Source of the DNA: Natrinema hispanicum
Lineage (GTDB): Archaea > Halobacteriota > Halobacteria > Halobacteriales > Natrialbaceae
Assembly: GCF_900111485.1 (NCBI RefSeq)
Contig: NZ_FOIC01000006.1
Span: forward strand, 1-64,000
Direction: 5' to 3'
DNA length: 64,000 nucleotides
Shown here: positions 34,113 through 43,700 of the stretch, one piece after another
How positions within the stretch are numbered: the stretch's first letter is position 1
Layout of the letters: the number at the start of each line of letters is the position of its first letter
Notes under the pieces: generated by a model
Told to the model about the DNA's origin: nothing
The model's database searches: none
What the model saw: the letters and a program-made list of their open reading frames with translations, nothing else
Position numbers and translations under genes: made by a program

Positions 34113-34673
34113 ATGGTTCAGACGCGAACGCTCGTCAACGCGATTATCGGCGCTGTCATCAGCGTCGTCGCCTCGTTTATCCCGGGCTCGACCGTCCTTG
34201 GCGGGGCTGTCGCGGGCTTTCTCGAGGGGCCGGACGAACGAGCGGGCGCAATCGCGGGGGCGCTGGCCGGCGCGATCACGTTCGTCCCCTTCCTGATTTT
34301 TGGGTTCTTCTTGGCCGGGTTTTTCAGCCTCGGCCTGATCGGCGGCTTCCCGATCGAAGGGGTGGTCCTGTTTACCTTCGTGATCGTTAGCTTCGGCTTT
34401 TTCCTGCTGCTCTATACCGTCGGTCTTTCACTGCTCGGTGGCTATCTCGGCGCGTACCTCGCTCGAGAGTATCCCGACCGTCACCGGCAAACCCGGGAGA
34501 CGGTTGGCTTCGACACGAACGAGGCCGCTCGCCGTTCCGACACGCCGTCGACGCGAGACGACGAGTTCGGCGAGCCGTCGACGTTCGATACGGGATTTGA
34601 GGACTCGAGCGATCGCGCTGACGACCGAGACGCACAGCGAGAGCGCGACCGGGATTCCGATCGAGAGGTGTGA
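34113..34673 (+). CDS. DUF5518 membrane protein
   Basis: 186 residues. Three to four spans rich in Gly and Ala (NAIIGAVISVVASFIPGSTVLGGAVAGFLEG, GAIAGALAGAITFVPFLIFGFFLAGF, GGYLGAYLARE) are typical of the haloarchaeal DUF5518 family. The C-terminal 65 residues are charged and disordered. Function unknown. It ends seven bases before the convergent ABC permease gene. Confidence 0.8.
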   Translation: MVQTRTLVNAIIGAVISVVASFIPGSTVLGGAVAGFLEGPDERAGAIAGALAGAITFVPFLIFGFFLAGFFSLGLIGGFPIEGVVLFTFVIVSFGFFLLLYTVGLSLLGGYLGAYLAREYPDRHRQTRETVGFDTNEAARRSDTPSTRDDEFGEPSTFDTGFEDSSDRADDRDAQRERDRDSDREV

Positions 34674-34679
34674 GTTCAC

Positions 34680-35972
34680 TTACTCGTATCTGAGCGCATC
34701 GATCGGGTCCGTCCGAGCGGCCCGCCAGGCCGGATACAGCCCGGCGAGAATACCCACAACCATCCCAACGATGATCGCGAGCGCGACGTACTCGAGGGGG
34801 TAGACTAACGGGAGATCGATGTACTGGGCCCCGAGATAGCCCCCGACGAGCCCCAGCCCGGTGCCCAGGATCGCGCCGATGACGCCAAGGATTACCGATT
34901 CGGTCAGGAACAGCCCGAGAACGTCGCGATTTTGCGCGCCGACGGCTTTCATGATACCGATCTCGCGGGTCCGCTCGGTGACGCTGACGAGCATGATGTT
35001 CGCAATGCCGATCGAGCCGACCAGCAATGAGATGGCCGCGATCCCGACGATGAAGTTCTGCAGGAGGTTCAACACGTCCTGGAGCTGGCCCAGCAGTTCC
35101 GTACTCGTCTGAAGCTGTACCTCGAGGTCGTCATCCAGCAACTCGCTGGCGTCGGCGGCGTCGCTCTCGAGGTAGTCGGTTGCGCTCTCGCGGGCGGCGT
35201 CGATGTCTGTCTGGTCGGCCGACTCGGCCTCGATGATGATCGCGAGGAACCGGGCCTCGCCGCCGGCGAGGCTCTGGTTGCCAGCACCACCGCCACCGCC
35301 ACCGCCGATTCCCAGCATCGAAGCCTGTTCCGTGTAGTAGGGGTTAGTCGGCACGTAGACCCGCGGTGAGGACTCGAATCCTTCGAACGGGCTCAGTCCC
35401 TCGCTGTTGTCGGTGATGCCGACGACTTCGACGTCCATTCGCTGCCCGCCGAGCATCGTCACGGTCAGGTTCTCGCCAACGCTGACGTTCTCCTCGAACT
35501 GATTCGCAGCCGCTGGGTTGAGCACCGCCTCGCGTGCTCCCATCTCGAACTGTCTGCCCTCGGCGATACGCTCCTCGCGGATGTACGACGGTCCCGACGC
35601 GATCAACCCGCTGCCTTGCGCCACCGTCTCCTCGCCGTTCGAGATCGCCTGCGTCTGCAGCGTCGCGTAGCCGTAGGCCGCGTCGATGTCCTCGCGATCC
35701 TCGACTGCATCGAGGTCGTCTTGTGTGAAGACGGGCTGTGCGCCTGCTAGCGGGCCGCCTTCGGTGTTGGGTTCGGCGGCCCAGCCGTAGAGGTTTCGCT
35801 GGTCATCGGGACTGATGTCGCCGATCACGCCGGCTTGGAGGCTTGCACCCAGCGTGACGAAGGCGATTACCGCCGCGATGCCGATCACGATCCCGAGCGT
35901 CGTCAGCGCCGACCGAAGCCGGTGGCCACGGATCGATCGCCACGCGAGGCGCAGACTCTCGAGCGGATTCAT
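34680..35972 (-). CDS. MacB-like ABC transporter permease
   Basis: 430 residues. One N-terminal span (ALTTLGIVIGIAAVIAFVTLGAS), a large outer domain of about 240 residues with a run of Gly (GGGGGGGAGNQ), then three C-terminal spans forming an FtsX domain (VTERTREIGIMKAVGAQNRDVLGLFLTESVILG). This plan is that of MacB and LolC type exporters acting by mechanical transmission. It overlaps the ATPase gene upstream by four bases (ATGA), so they form one transporter. Confidence 0.92.
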   Translation of the reverse strand: MNPLESLRLAWRSIRGHRLRSALTTLGIVIGIAAVIAFVTLGASLQAGVIGDISPDDQRNLYGWAAEPNTEGGPLAGAQPVFTQDDLDAVEDREDIDAAYGYATLQTQAISNGEETVAQGSGLIASGPSYIREERIAEGRQFEMGAREAVLNPAAANQFEENVSVGENLTVTMLGGQRMDVEVVGITDNSEGLSPFEGFESSPRVYVPTNPYYTEQASMLGIGGGGGGGAGNQSLAGGEARFLAIIIEAESADQTDIDAARESATDYLESDAADASELLDDDLEVQLQTSTELLGQLQDVLNLLQNFIVGIAAISLLVGSIGIANIMLVSVTERTREIGIMKAVGAQNRDVLGLFLTESVILGVIGAILGTGLGLVGGYLGAQYIDLPLVYPLEYVALAIIVGMVVGILAGLYPAWRAARTDPIDALRYE

Positions 35973-36721
35973 TCGTCGCTCCCTCCCGGTTCTTGGCCGG
36001 CCGGCGTTCCCGGCTGCGACCCGCTGGCACCGTTAAGTTCCTCGATTCGCTCGATCCGTCCATCGAGGAGGTGGACGATCCGGTCGGCCCGCTCGGCGAC
36101 GTGGCGCTCGTGGGTGACGACGAGCATCGTCGTCCCGCCTGCATGGAACTCGTCAAAGAGATCAAGAATGTCCGCTTCGGTGTCCGTATCGAGGTTCCCC
36201 GAGGGCTCGTCGGCCAGCACGATCGCCGGGTCGTTGACCAGCGCGCGGGCAAGTGCGACCCGCTGGCGCTGGCCGCCCGATAGTTCGTTGGGCATGTGAT
36301 CGGTTCGGTCGCCGAGGCCGACGCGCTCTAAGAGGTCTCGTGCCCGCTCGAGACGCTCAGCACGGCCGACGCCCTGAAACAACTGCGGCAGTGCGACGTT
36401 CTCGACGGCGTTCAACCGCGGCATGAGGTTGAACGTCTGAAAGACGAAGCCGACCTCGGTCCCTCGCAGCCGTGTTCGCTCGCGATCGCCGAGTGTCCCG
36501 ACGTCTTGCCCACCGACGACCACCGTTCCTTCCGTCGGCGTGTCCAGACAGCCGACGAGATTCATCAGCGTCGACTTCCCCGATCCACTCGGCCCCATGA
36601 TCGCGGTATAGGAGCCACGGGGGACCTCGAGAGAAACACCGTCGAGTGCGTGGACCGGCTCGCCGATACGATACGTTTTGCGGACGTTCGAGAGAGAAAC
36701 GGCCGTGCCCGAACTCGCCAT
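35969..36721 (-). CDS. MacB/LolD-type ABC transporter ATPase
   Basis: 250 residues. Walker A GPSGSGKST, Q-loop FQTFNLMPRLN, signature LSGGQRQRVALARAL and Walker B IVLADEPSGNLD, with H-loop THERHVAE, are intact. It powers the adjacent FtsX-like permease. The start MASSGTAVSL was preferred over an in-frame ATG 27 codons upstream. The 3' end overlaps the permease start by four bases. Confidence 0.93.
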   Translation of the reverse strand: MASSGTAVSLSNVRKTYRIGEPVHALDGVSLEVPRGSYTAIMGPSGSGKSTLMNLVGCLDTPTEGTVVVGGQDVGTLGDRERTRLRGTEVGFVFQTFNLMPRLNAVENVALPQLFQGVGRAERLERARDLLERVGLGDRTDHMPNELSGGQRQRVALARALVNDPAIVLADEPSGNLDTDTEADILDLFDEFHAGGTTMLVVTHERHVAERADRIVHLLDGRIERIEELNGASGSQPGTPAGQEPGGSDE

Positions 36722-36795
36722 GCCCGTTCGACGACGGACGGTCTCAAAAAAGTTCTGCGCAACGTCACGCCGGTTTCGGCGACTGAGTCGACGTG

Positions 36796-37107
36796 CTACC
36801 ACTCTCCGCCGGCCGTCTCACCGGTCATTGGCTCCGTCGTCGTCTCATCACTCCGGAGGATGACGTATGCGATCAGTGCGATGACGCCGATGGGGAAAAA
36901 CAGGAACAATAGCGCGCCGACGCCGATCGCCCATGCGAGTTCGTTGTTGTCGCGCTTCGCGGCATCTTTATATACCCAGTAGGCAGCGCCGACTGCGATC
37001 ACGACCCCGATGATGAACCCGATCACCATCGCGATCAGCATCGTTGTGCCGTCGATCTGAGCCGTTTCGCCGCCAGCTTGCAAGGGAAGGAGGGCGTAGT
37101 GCAACAT
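36796..37107 (-). CDS. small two-span membrane protein
   Basis: 103 residues. A short N-terminus leads to two spans (TMLIAMVIGFIIGVVIAVGAAYWVYKDA and WAIGVGALLFLFFPIGVIALIAYVILRSDE) separated by AAKRDNNELA. The tail is Thr/Glu-rich. The pair of spans with a positively charged turn resembles phospholipase-D-like N-terminal domains, but no enzyme part is present. It lies 74 bases upstream of the ABC ATPase gene on the same strand and may belong to that unit. Confidence 0.65.
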   Translation of the reverse strand: MLHYALLPLQAGGETAQIDGTTMLIAMVIGFIIGVVIAVGAAYWVYKDAAKRDNNELAWAIGVGALLFLFFPIGVIALIAYVILRSDETTTEPMTGETAGGEW

Positions 37108-37206
37108 TATTTCACCCGACGTGAGCGGCCTGTCGTTCGAACGCGGGACCATCGGTGTCGATCGAGTGTCGTTCGATCGACGGAGGGCAGGGTCAGTTCG
37201 ATCATA

Positions 37207-37238
37207 GTGTAATCCAACATATGGTATTGAATTTACAC
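37207..37238. promoter_or_regulatory. candidate operator upstream of the ABC-2 operon
   Basis: GTGTAA (37207-37212) and TTACAC (37233-37238) are inverted around a central CATATG in an AT-rich 240-base gap between divergent genes. The rest of the gap shows several AT blocks that could be promoters for either side but no clear single TATA box. Confidence 0.3.
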
Positions 37239-37347
37239 GATACAAATCATTTGCTCTTGGTACCAACAATTGATAGGACTTCGTTCCATGTTAACTTGTC
37301 AACGAGGTAAGCTATTTGTAACTCCTCAATGGTAGTCTGATTGAACA

Positions 37348-38286
37348 ATGCCCTCCATCGATATCGCAGGCGTAACGAAGCGGTACGGCACCGACACAGC
37401 CCTCGAGGGACTGGATCTCACCGTCGAACGCGGCGAGATCTACGGCTTCCTCGGGCCAAACGGCGCGGGGAAGTCGACGACGATCAACCTCGTGCTCGAT
37501 TTCATTCGGCCAACCAGCGGCGAGGTGCGGGTGTTCGACCTCGACGCGCAGGCAAACGCCCTCGCGATCCGGAAGCGGACCGGCATCCTCCCCGAAGGTG
37601 TCGAGCCTTACGACCGGCTGACTGGCCGCCAGCACGTCGCGTTCGCGATCGAATCGAAAGGGGCCGACGACGACCCCGACGATCTCATCGAGCGGGTTGG
37701 GCTCTCGGCCGACGCAGCCGACAAGAAAGCCGGCGGCTACTCGAAGGGGATGACCCAGCGGCTCATGCTCGCGACGGCGCTGGTTGGCGAGCCGGACCTG
37801 CTGATTCTCGACGAACCGTCGACCGGCCTCGACCCCAACGGCGCTCGCCGGATGCGCGAGATCATTCGTGAGGAAAACGACCGCGGCGCGACCGTCTTCT
37901 TCTCCTCACACGTCCTCGGGCAGGTCGAGGCCGTCTGTGATCGCATCGGCATTCTGCGTGACGGCCACCTGATCGCCGAGGATACCATCGACGGGCTGCG
38001 TGATGCGATGCCCGATCAGACCCGGCTTCGCGTGACTCTCGACCGCGTTCCCGACGACTCGACAGCCGCCCTCGAGGCAGTCGAATCGATCGACGGTGTC
38101 TCGTCGGTGACGCCGGAGGGCCGGACCCTCGTCGTCGCCTGTACAGACCGTGCGAAGACGACCGTGTTACACACGATCGAGGAGTACGATGTGACTGTCG
38201 AGGATTTCACAACCGACGAATCCTCGCTCGAGGACCTGTTCGTGGCGTATACGTCGGACGCCACGCCGGCGGAGGTGGCCCAATGA
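37348..38286 (+). CDS. ABC transporter ATPase (ABC-2 exporter type)
   Basis: 312 residues. Walker A GPNGAGKST, signature YSKGMTQRLMLATAL (a GYSKGM variant common in drug or lipid exporters), Walker B LLILDEPSTGLDP and H-loop SSHVLGQVE are intact. The C-terminal 90 residues form a regulatory domain (VTLDRVPDDSTAALEAVESIDGVSSVTPEG). It overlaps the permease gene by four bases. Confidence 0.92.
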   Translation: MPSIDIAGVTKRYGTDTALEGLDLTVERGEIYGFLGPNGAGKSTTINLVLDFIRPTSGEVRVFDLDAQANALAIRKRTGILPEGVEPYDRLTGRQHVAFAIESKGADDDPDDLIERVGLSADAADKKAGGYSKGMTQRLMLATALVGEPDLLILDEPSTGLDPNGARRMREIIREENDRGATVFFSSHVLGQVEAVCDRIGILRDGHLIAEDTIDGLRDAMPDQTRLRVTLDRVPDDSTAALEAVESIDGVSSVTPEGRTLVVACTDRAKTTVLHTIEEYDVTVEDFTTDESSLEDLFVAYTSDATPAEVAQ

Positions 38287-39140
38287 GCGCGATTATCGTC
38301 GCGAAGAAGGACTTTCGGGACGCCGTTCGCTCGCGGGTCCTGCTTGCACTGACCGGCCTGTTCGCCCTGTTTACCGTCGGCGGTGCGTTTCTGGCCTCGC
38401 GGCTTTCGGCGCTGTTCGAGGAGGGTGGCGCGGAGTCGACGATCGATCTGATACTCGCGTTGCAGACGCCCGCGAGTTTTCTCGTCCCGATTATCGCCCT
38501 GTTCGTCGGCTACGGTGCGATCGCCGGCGAGCGAGAGAGCGGGAGCCTGCAGTTCATGCTCGGACTCCCCCATCGTCGCCAGGATGTCGTGCTGGGGAAG
38601 GTACTCGGTCGGACTGGCGTGGTCGCCGTCTCGATTCTGATTGGCTTTACCGTCGGCCTGCTTGGGCTCTTCGCGTTCGTCGGCTCGGTCTCGCTCGTTG
38701 ACTACGTTGCCTTTACTCTGGTAACAGTGCTGTTCGGGTTCGTCTACGTCTGCCTTGGCGTTGGCCTCTCTGCGATGACGCGGTCGACGACCAGAGCGGC
38801 AGTCGGTGCGGTCGGACTCGTCGTGTTGCTCTGGTTCGCCTGGAGCGTGCTCGCTCAGGCGCTGCTGTTCGTGATCGAAGGGACGATCATCCCCGAAACG
38901 ATTCCCGGCTGGTACATCGTCATGAACTCCGTGACGCCGGACGCCGCCTATGGCTCCGCGATCACTGCCGTGCTCGGCGCTGGCCAGTTCACGGCCTCGA
39001 GCGCATACGAGACACAGGGGCTGATCGATGGTGGTGTGCCAATCGTCGCCAAGCCGTGGTTCGGCTTCGTCTTGCTCGCACTCTGGGCGCTCGTCCCGCT
39101 AGCGCTCGGGCTCTGGCGGTTCGATCGTGTCGACCTTTGA
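38283..39140 (+). CDS. ABC-2 type permease
   Basis: 285 residues with six spans. The pattern IVAKKDFRDAVRSRVLLALTGLFALF, then LFVGYGAIAGERESGSLQFMLGLPHRRQDVVLGKVLGR (the conserved loop before span 3) and the end FVLLALWALVPLALGLWRFDRVDL is that of NatB/CcmB-like ABC-2 permeases. It works with the preceding ATPase; the substrate is unknown. Copy 2 of the stem-loop element follows immediately. Confidence 0.9.
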   Translation: MSAIIVAKKDFRDAVRSRVLLALTGLFALFTVGGAFLASRLSALFEEGGAESTIDLILALQTPASFLVPIIALFVGYGAIAGERESGSLQFMLGLPHRRQDVVLGKVLGRTGVVAVSILIGFTVGLLGLFAFVGSVSLVDYVAFTLVTVLFGFVYVCLGVGLSAMTRSTTRAAVGAVGLVVLLWFAWSVLAQALLFVIEGTIIPETIPGWYIVMNSVTPDAAYGSAITAVLGAGQFTASSAYETQGLIDGGVPIVAKPWFGFVLLALWALVPLALGLWRFDRVDL

Positions 39141-39219
39141 TACGGTCTGCTGTCACGAGTGCCCGGCCGCCCGCAAGGCGAGTCGCGGGCGAGCCGTACC
39201 TGACTGACAGGAGTCCGTA
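39141..39219. repeat. stem-loop element, copy 2
   Basis: The best-preserved copy: TACGGTCTGCTGTCA (39141-39155) pairs with TGACAGGAGTCCGTA (39205-39219), 13 of 15 positions. A nested stem GCCCGC (39169-39174) and GCGGGC (39185-39190) lies inside. It starts on the base after the permease stop and ends 71 bases before rpiA. Confidence 0.65.
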
Positions 39220-39290
39220 TGACCACCGAATGGGTCGATCGACGCGGCCAAGTTACAACGTTTTTCCCGTCGCCGCTCGCTTGCACACGC

Positions 39291-39998
39291 ATGAAGACGG
39301 ACGGTGGCTCAGACGCAGCGAAACGACGCGCCGGCGAACGCGCGGCCGAGGACGTCGAAGACGGGTTCGTCGTCGGCCTCGGCACCGGGTCGACGACTGC
39401 CCACGCGATCCGGGCGCTCGGCCGGGCCGTCGACGACGGCCTCGAGATCCGCGGGATTCCAACCTCGTTTCAGTCCCGCCGGCTGGCACTCGAGGTCGGC
39501 ATCCCGTTGACCGACCTCGACGCGGTCGACGGCGTCGACATCGCGATCGACGGCGCGGATCAAGTCGTCGACGATTCCGATACGGCCGCTCACGGCGCGC
39601 TCATCAAAGGCGGCGGCGCAGCCCACGCGCGCGAGAAACTCGTCGACTCGGCCGCGGATCGATTTCTCGTCGTCGCTGACCCCTCGAAGCTGACAGAGCG
39701 ACTCGAGCGGCCGGTACCGGTCGAAGTGCTCCCCGATTCCCACACCCTCGCGGCGGATCGGGTTCGGGAACTGGGCGGCGAGCCGACGCTCCGGGATGCC
39801 GAGCGCAAGGACGGGCCGGTCGTGACTGATAACGGCAACCTGGTACTGGACTGTGCGTTCGGCCGGATGGACGACCCCGATAGGTTGGCGACACAGCTTT
39901 CCGCGATCCCTGGCGTCGTCGAACACGGCCTGTTTGTCGGCCTTGCTGACGTGGCCTACGTCGGACGCGAGGACGGCGTCGAGCGCCGGGACTACTGA
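39291..39998 (+). CDS. rpiA: ribose-5-phosphate isomerase A
   Basis: 235 residues. It interconverts ribose 5-phosphate and ribulose 5-phosphate. Family motifs are GLGTGSTTAHAI (the phosphate loop), GIPTSFQSRRLA, VDIAIDGADQVV with the catalytic Asp, LIKGGGAAHAREKLV with the catalytic Lys/Glu region, and VTDNGNLVLDCAF. The ATG at 39291 fits the family start; 24 upstream in-frame residues do not. Confidence 0.95.
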   Translation: MKTDGGSDAAKRRAGERAAEDVEDGFVVGLGTGSTTAHAIRALGRAVDDGLEIRGIPTSFQSRRLALEVGIPLTDLDAVDGVDIAIDGADQVVDDSDTAAHGALIKGGGAAHAREKLVDSAADRFLVVADPSKLTERLERPVPVEVLPDSHTLAADRVRELGGEPTLRDAERKDGPVVTDNGNLVLDCAFGRMDDPDRLATQLSAIPGVVEHGLFVGLADVAYVGREDGVERRDY

Positions 39999-40023
39999 GG
40001 TCGCCTCTCAACCGCAGACCGTA

Positions 40024-40449
40024 TCAAGCGGCCGTCGCGTCAGCGTCGGTGTCGGCTGTTCGTTCAGTTCCCGCCGAGCGCGACAGCAAGAGCACTGTCA
40101 GGTAGAGCACACCCAGCAGCCGCGCCGCGGGCACCACCCACAACCGGAGCTCGAGGTCGTCGGTGTTGGCATACACCAGATGTTGGCTGAACGTGATGAT
40201 CGGCCGCGGAACCAACACGAGTATCAGCCCGGCGAGCCCGAGTAGCGCGCTGACGAGCGTCGTTCCCTCGCGGCCGCGGAGGAGCAGCCAGACGAAGGCC
40301 AATCCCTCGAGCCGTGCGCCGGTCAGCGCCAGCGGCCGTCGCAGAGCCGTCTCGGGGTTTCGCAGGCCGATCCGCTCGCAGGCCTCGATCACTGGTCGTG
40401 GCGTGACGATTTCGACGAGCCCGAAGCCGAGCAAGAGTGTACGTAGCAT
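40024..40449 (-). CDS. haloarchaeal membrane protein of unknown function
   Basis: 141 residues. Hydrophobic stretches [30 protein letters not shown] and [27 protein letters not shown] give two or three spans; the start [33 protein letters not shown] looks conserved. No function can be assigned. It is convergent with rpiA (25-base gap) and diverges from fni. Confidence 0.65.
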   Translation of the reverse strand: MLRTLLLGFGLVEIVTPRPVIEACERIGLRNPETALRRPLALTGARLEGLAFVWLLLRGREGTTLVSALLGLAGLILVLVPRPIITFSQHLVYANTDDLELRLWVVPAARLLGVLYLTVLLLSRSAGTERTADTDADATAA

Positions 40450-40574
40450 GGGAACAGTTCTACCGCGGGGAGGAGGAAAAAACGCGAGTCGCTGTCGCAG
40501 TTCGTGCAGCGACAGGGCCGACGAATGGACACCTTTTCAATACCGTCACACCACCCTCCGATGGAGACGATTCG

Positions 40575-41636
40575 ATGCCCGAGACATCCGACAGGAAAGA
40601 CGATCACATCCGCATCATCGAAGAGGAAGACATCGAAACGGACGGCGCAGGGTTCGCCGATATCGACCTCGTCCACGAGGCACTGCCGGATGTCCACCGC
40701 GACGAGATCGACACGACCACCTCGCTGTTCGGCCACGACCTCGCCGCCCCCATCGTCATCGAGAGCATGACTGGCGGCCACCCGAACACGACGAAAATCA
40801 ACCGGGCGCTGGCCGAAGCCGCCCAGGAGACGAATATCGCCATGGGCGTCGGCAGCCAGCGTGCCGGCCTCGAGCTCGACGACGAAGACTTACTCGAGTC
40901 CTACACGGTCGTCCGGGACGTCGCACCCGACGCCTTCCTCTATGGCAATGTCGGCGCGGCCCAACTGCTTGAGTACGATGTCGATGACGTCGAGCGCGCC
41001 GTCGAGATGATCGATGCCGACGCGATGGCGGTCCATCTGAACTTCTTACAGGAAGCCGTCCAGCCGGAGGGAGATGTCGACGCGCGCGGCTGCCTCGACG
41101 CGATCGAGGCCGTCGCCGCCGACCTCTCGGTGCCGGTGATCGTCAAGGAGACGGGCAACGGAATCGCACGTGAGACGGCGCGTCGGCTCGCCGACGCCGG
41201 TGTCGACGCCGTCGACGTCGCCGGGCAAGGCGGCACGACGTGGTCGGGAATCGAGTCCCACCGCGCGGCCGCAGTCGGTGCTGACCGTCAGGAAGCGATC
41301 GGACAGCTGTTCCGGGCCTGGGGTGTCCCCACTGCAGTGAGTACGCTCGAGGCGGCGTCCGTCCACGACTGCGTGATCGCAAGCGGCGGTGTCCGTTCTG
41401 GACTCGACATCGCGAAGGCGATTGCCCTCGGCGCGCGCGCTGGCGGGCTTGCAAAGCCGTTCCTCGCTCCGGCAGGGCAGGGGACCGACGCCGTCGTCGA
41501 CTTGATCGAGACGCTTGCCCTCGAGTTACGGACGGCGATGTTCGTTACCGGATCGGCGTCGATCCCGGAACTGCGCGAGACCGACTACGTGCTACTCGGT
41601 CGAACCAACGAGTACGTGACCCAGCGCCAGCGCTGA
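40575..41636 (+). CDS. fni: type 2 isopentenyl-diphosphate isomerase
   Basis: 353 residues. This FMN-dependent enzyme converts IPP to DMAPP, needed for archaeal lipids and carotenoids. Motifs seen: KDDHIRI at the N-terminus, [29 protein letters not shown], the FMN/IPP region [29 protein letters not shown] and [18 protein letters not shown]. The start at [10 protein letters not shown] was chosen because it places KDDHIRI near the N-terminus as in the family. The 41637-41805 gap behind it holds nothing recognisable. Confidence 0.96.
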   Translation: MPETSDRKDDHIRIIEEEDIETDGAGFADIDLVHEALPDVHRDEIDTTTSLFGHDLAAPIVIESMTGGHPNTTKINRALAEAAQETNIAMGVGSQRAGLELDDEDLLESYTVVRDVAPDAFLYGNVGAAQLLEYDVDDVERAVEMIDADAMAVHLNFLQEAVQPEGDVDARGCLDAIEAVAADLSVPVIVKETGNGIARETARRLADAGVDAVDVAGQGGTTWSGIESHRAAAVGADRQEAIGQLFRAWGVPTAVSTLEAASVHDCVIASGGVRSGLDIAKAIALGARAGGLAKPFLAPAGQGTDAVVDLIETLALELRTAMFVTGSASIPELRETDYVLLGRTNEYVTQRQR

Positions 41637-41805
41637 TACTGCTGGAGAACACGATTTACACCGCTCGCACGCGAAAGACGATCAGCGCTGTACGGACCTC
41701 TGTCTCTCAGTACGTGTCTATCGATCGATCTCGAGGGAACTGGCTAGCGACGGATACGCGCGACTCTCGGTCGCGGCGTCGATAAAAAACGAAGCAGTCT
41801 CGACC

Positions 41806-41973
41806 TTACAGGTCGCGGGGCTGGACCGTCTTCCGGTCGTTGGCCTCTGCGCGTCGGGCAGCGTCGTCGAGCAGCTCGGAGACCTCCTCGTCGAGGGCGT
41901 CGTAGAAGTCCGAGGCGACGTTTTTGTCATCGAGCGCTTCCTTTACGGCGGCTTTGACGATAAGATCTGCCAT
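41806..41973 (-). CDS. DUF1931 histone-fold-like small protein
   Basis: 55 residues: starts MADLIVKAAVKEALDDKNVA, continues with helix sequence ending RKTVQPRDL. This is the DUF1931 histone-like family widespread in haloarchaea. The fold is a single histone-type helix-strand-helix; whether it binds DNA is not known, as the protein is acidic (AAVKEALDDK, DALDEEVSELLDDAA). A strong TATA box lies 27 bases upstream. Confidence 0.85.
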   Translation of the reverse strand: MADLIVKAAVKEALDDKNVASDFYDALDEEVSELLDDAARRAEANDRKTVQPRDL

Positions 41974-41997
41974 ACGATCTATTTCTTTCCCGTTACC

Positions 41998-42006
41998 CTA
42001 TATAAG
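41998..42006 (-). promoter_or_regulatory. TATA box of the DUF1931 gene
   Basis: On the minus strand CTTATATAG lies about 28 bases before the ATG at 41973, the spacing of a leaderless transcript. Confidence 0.65.
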
Positions 42007-42269
42007 AATTGTGCTTACTACCGGAAATACGGGGGTTGCAGCGGTTGATTCGCCGGTTTCGATGACCAGACTCACCGGAAAGTATATGTCTAATGAGCGA
42101 CCGGGTTCGATTTCGAAGGCGGTTATTCACCGGATTCCGGCTCGCGCGCGGTCCTCCGGGGCTCGCGCGCACGTTCAGTACCAGTCCAACCAGCCCAGAC
42201 CCCTCGTTCGCTCGGTTGTTCTCGACGCTAGGTCGACGGATTCGAGTGTCTCGGCCGCGGAGAGCGTGT

Positions 42270-43028
42270 ATGCGTGAACTCCTCGACGCCGTCGCCGATG
42301 GTACCGTTTCGCCAGCGGCGGCCGAGGCCGAACTCAGGGGGTATGCCACCGGCGAGGCGGGCCGGTTCGACGCAGCCCGCGACCAGCGCCGTGGGGTCCC
42401 AGAAGCGATCTTTGCGGAGGGAAAATCGATCCCGCAAGTCGTCGCACTGGCCGAAACCGCACTCGAAACGACCGGGCGAGCACTGCTTACCCGTGTCTCT
42501 GACCCGCAGTTTGCCGCTCTCGAAGACTACATCGCGGAGACGACTCCGGACGCGACGATCGACCGCCACAGCGGCGCGGTTCGGGTGATGACTGTCGACT
42601 ACGAGCCGCCGTCGCTCGAGGCGACTATCGGCATCGCCACCGGCGGGACGGTCGACGAGGCAGTCGCCGACGAAGCCGAGGCCGTCTGTCTGGACGCCGG
42701 CGCGACGATCGATCGGGTCGACGACGTCGGTGTTGCAGCGCTGTCTCGCACGCTCGATCAACTCGACCGTTTCCGCGACGCTGACGTGATGATCGTCGCT
42801 GCCGGCCGGGAGGGTGCCTTGCCGACCGTCGTCGCCGGTCTCGTCGATACGCCGGTCATCGGCGTCCCTGTCTCGAGTGGCTACGGGTACGGCGGCGACG
42901 GCGAGGCGGCACTCGCCGGGATGTTACAGTCCTGTACTGTTCTCTCGGTCGTCAACGTCGACGCGGGCTTTGTCGCTGGCGCACAGGCGACCCTGATCGC
43001 ACAGGCGATCGCCACGGCTCGTGATTGA
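42270..43028 (+). CDS. larB: nickel-pincer cofactor biosynthesis protein LarB
   Basis: 252 residues. LarB carboxylates and hydrolyses nicotinic acid adenine dinucleotide to start synthesis of the nickel-pincer cofactor of lactate racemase and related enzymes. The N-terminal part (MRELLDAVADGTVSPAAAEAEL, FDAARDQRRGVPEAIFAEGKS) and the PurE-like C-terminus (ATGGTVDEAVADEA, DVMIVAAGREGALPTVVAGLVDTPVIGVPVSSGYG) are typical. larC, larE and a racemase are not in the window. The 264-base gap upstream has a TATATG block near 42082 and, near 42013, GGAAATACGGGGG, vaguely ORB-like. Confidence 0.9.
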   Translation: MRELLDAVADGTVSPAAAEAELRGYATGEAGRFDAARDQRRGVPEAIFAEGKSIPQVVALAETALETTGRALLTRVSDPQFAALEDYIAETTPDATIDRHSGAVRVMTVDYEPPSLEATIGIATGGTVDEAVADEAEAVCLDAGATIDRVDDVGVAALSRTLDQLDRFRDADVMIVAAGREGALPTVVAGLVDTPVIGVPVSSGYGYGGDGEAALAGMLQSCTVLSVVNVDAGFVAGAQATLIAQAIATARD

Positions 43029-43147
43029 CACGCATACTTAGTTAGGGAAAAATACTTCCTGCTACCGGAAAGCCAAACAGTGTTTGGAGAAGACTATTTA
43101 ACTGTTCACCCGGTATAATCGAGTACCGGCTTCGGCCGGTGTGTCCA

Positions 43148-43297
43148 ATGCCCAAGTGTGACCACTGCGGCGCGCACGTCTCCGAACGGTTCGCACGCGT
43201 TTTCGCCAACGAACGCGGTGAGATACACGCGTGTGTCAGCTGTTCGGCGAACGCTGGAATCGCTGAAGCCGCGAAAGAACGCGCTCGCGGCGTCTGA
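43148..43297 (+). CDS. small zinc-finger protein (DUF7563-like)
   Basis: 49 residues from ATG to TGA, starting MPKCDHCGAHVSERFARVF and continuing ERGEIHACVSCSANAGIAEA. Two CxxC pairs (C4/C7 and C29/C32) suggest one zinc site. Many haloarchaea encode such single-finger proteins, possibly regulators. A TATA-like TATTTAAC near 43095 would leave a leader of about 25 bases. The DUF number is from memory. Confidence 0.7.
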   Translation: MPKCDHCGAHVSERFARVFANERGEIHACVSCSANAGIAEAAKERARGV

Positions 43298-43369
43298 ACG
43301 TATCGCGACGACCGATCAGGACCCCTACGGACGTGAGACTTTTTGCGGCTCCGTCCCATTCGACAGTCG

Positions 43370-43624
43370 ATGGCTGAGGCTGCCCACGTCGTCTACGTCC
43401 TCGAGTGTGCTGATGGCTCTCTCTACACTGGCTACACGACCGACCTCGAGCGACGCGTGGCCGAACACGACGCCGGCGACGGTGCGAAATACACCCGTGG
43501 GCGGACACCGGTCGAACTCCGCTATCACGAGCGGTTCGACTCGAAATCAGCTGCGATGTCCCGTGAGTACGAGATCAAGCAGCTTTCGCGTGCCGAAAAA
43601 GAACGGCTCGTCGGACTCGAGTGA
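43370..43624 (+). CDS. GIY-YIG nuclease domain protein (UPF0213 type)
   Basis: 84 residues: [49 protein letters not shown]. The GIY and YIG positions are YVL and YTG, followed by the Arg of RRVAEH and a Glu in SREYEIKQL, as in UPF0213 single-domain proteins. DNA-repair and structure-specific cutting are suspected for the family; the catalytic residues appear complete. Start MAEAAHVV was preferred over an upstream in-frame codon. Confidence 0.88.
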   Translation: MAEAAHVVYVLECADGSLYTGYTTDLERRVAEHDAGDGAKYTRGRTPVELRYHERFDSKSAAMSREYEIKQLSRAEKERLVGLE

Positions 43625-43700
43625 GCCGTGTTCACACACATAGGCCCGCCTGCCAGTCCAGTGGCCGGTCTCGGAGCCGACCTGTCCGTCCGACAACTAA

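Noticed and set aside
42013-42035. another ORB-like site (GGAAATACGGGGG)
   Set aside because: Only the right half resembles variant D; the left half does not fit. Too weak to list.
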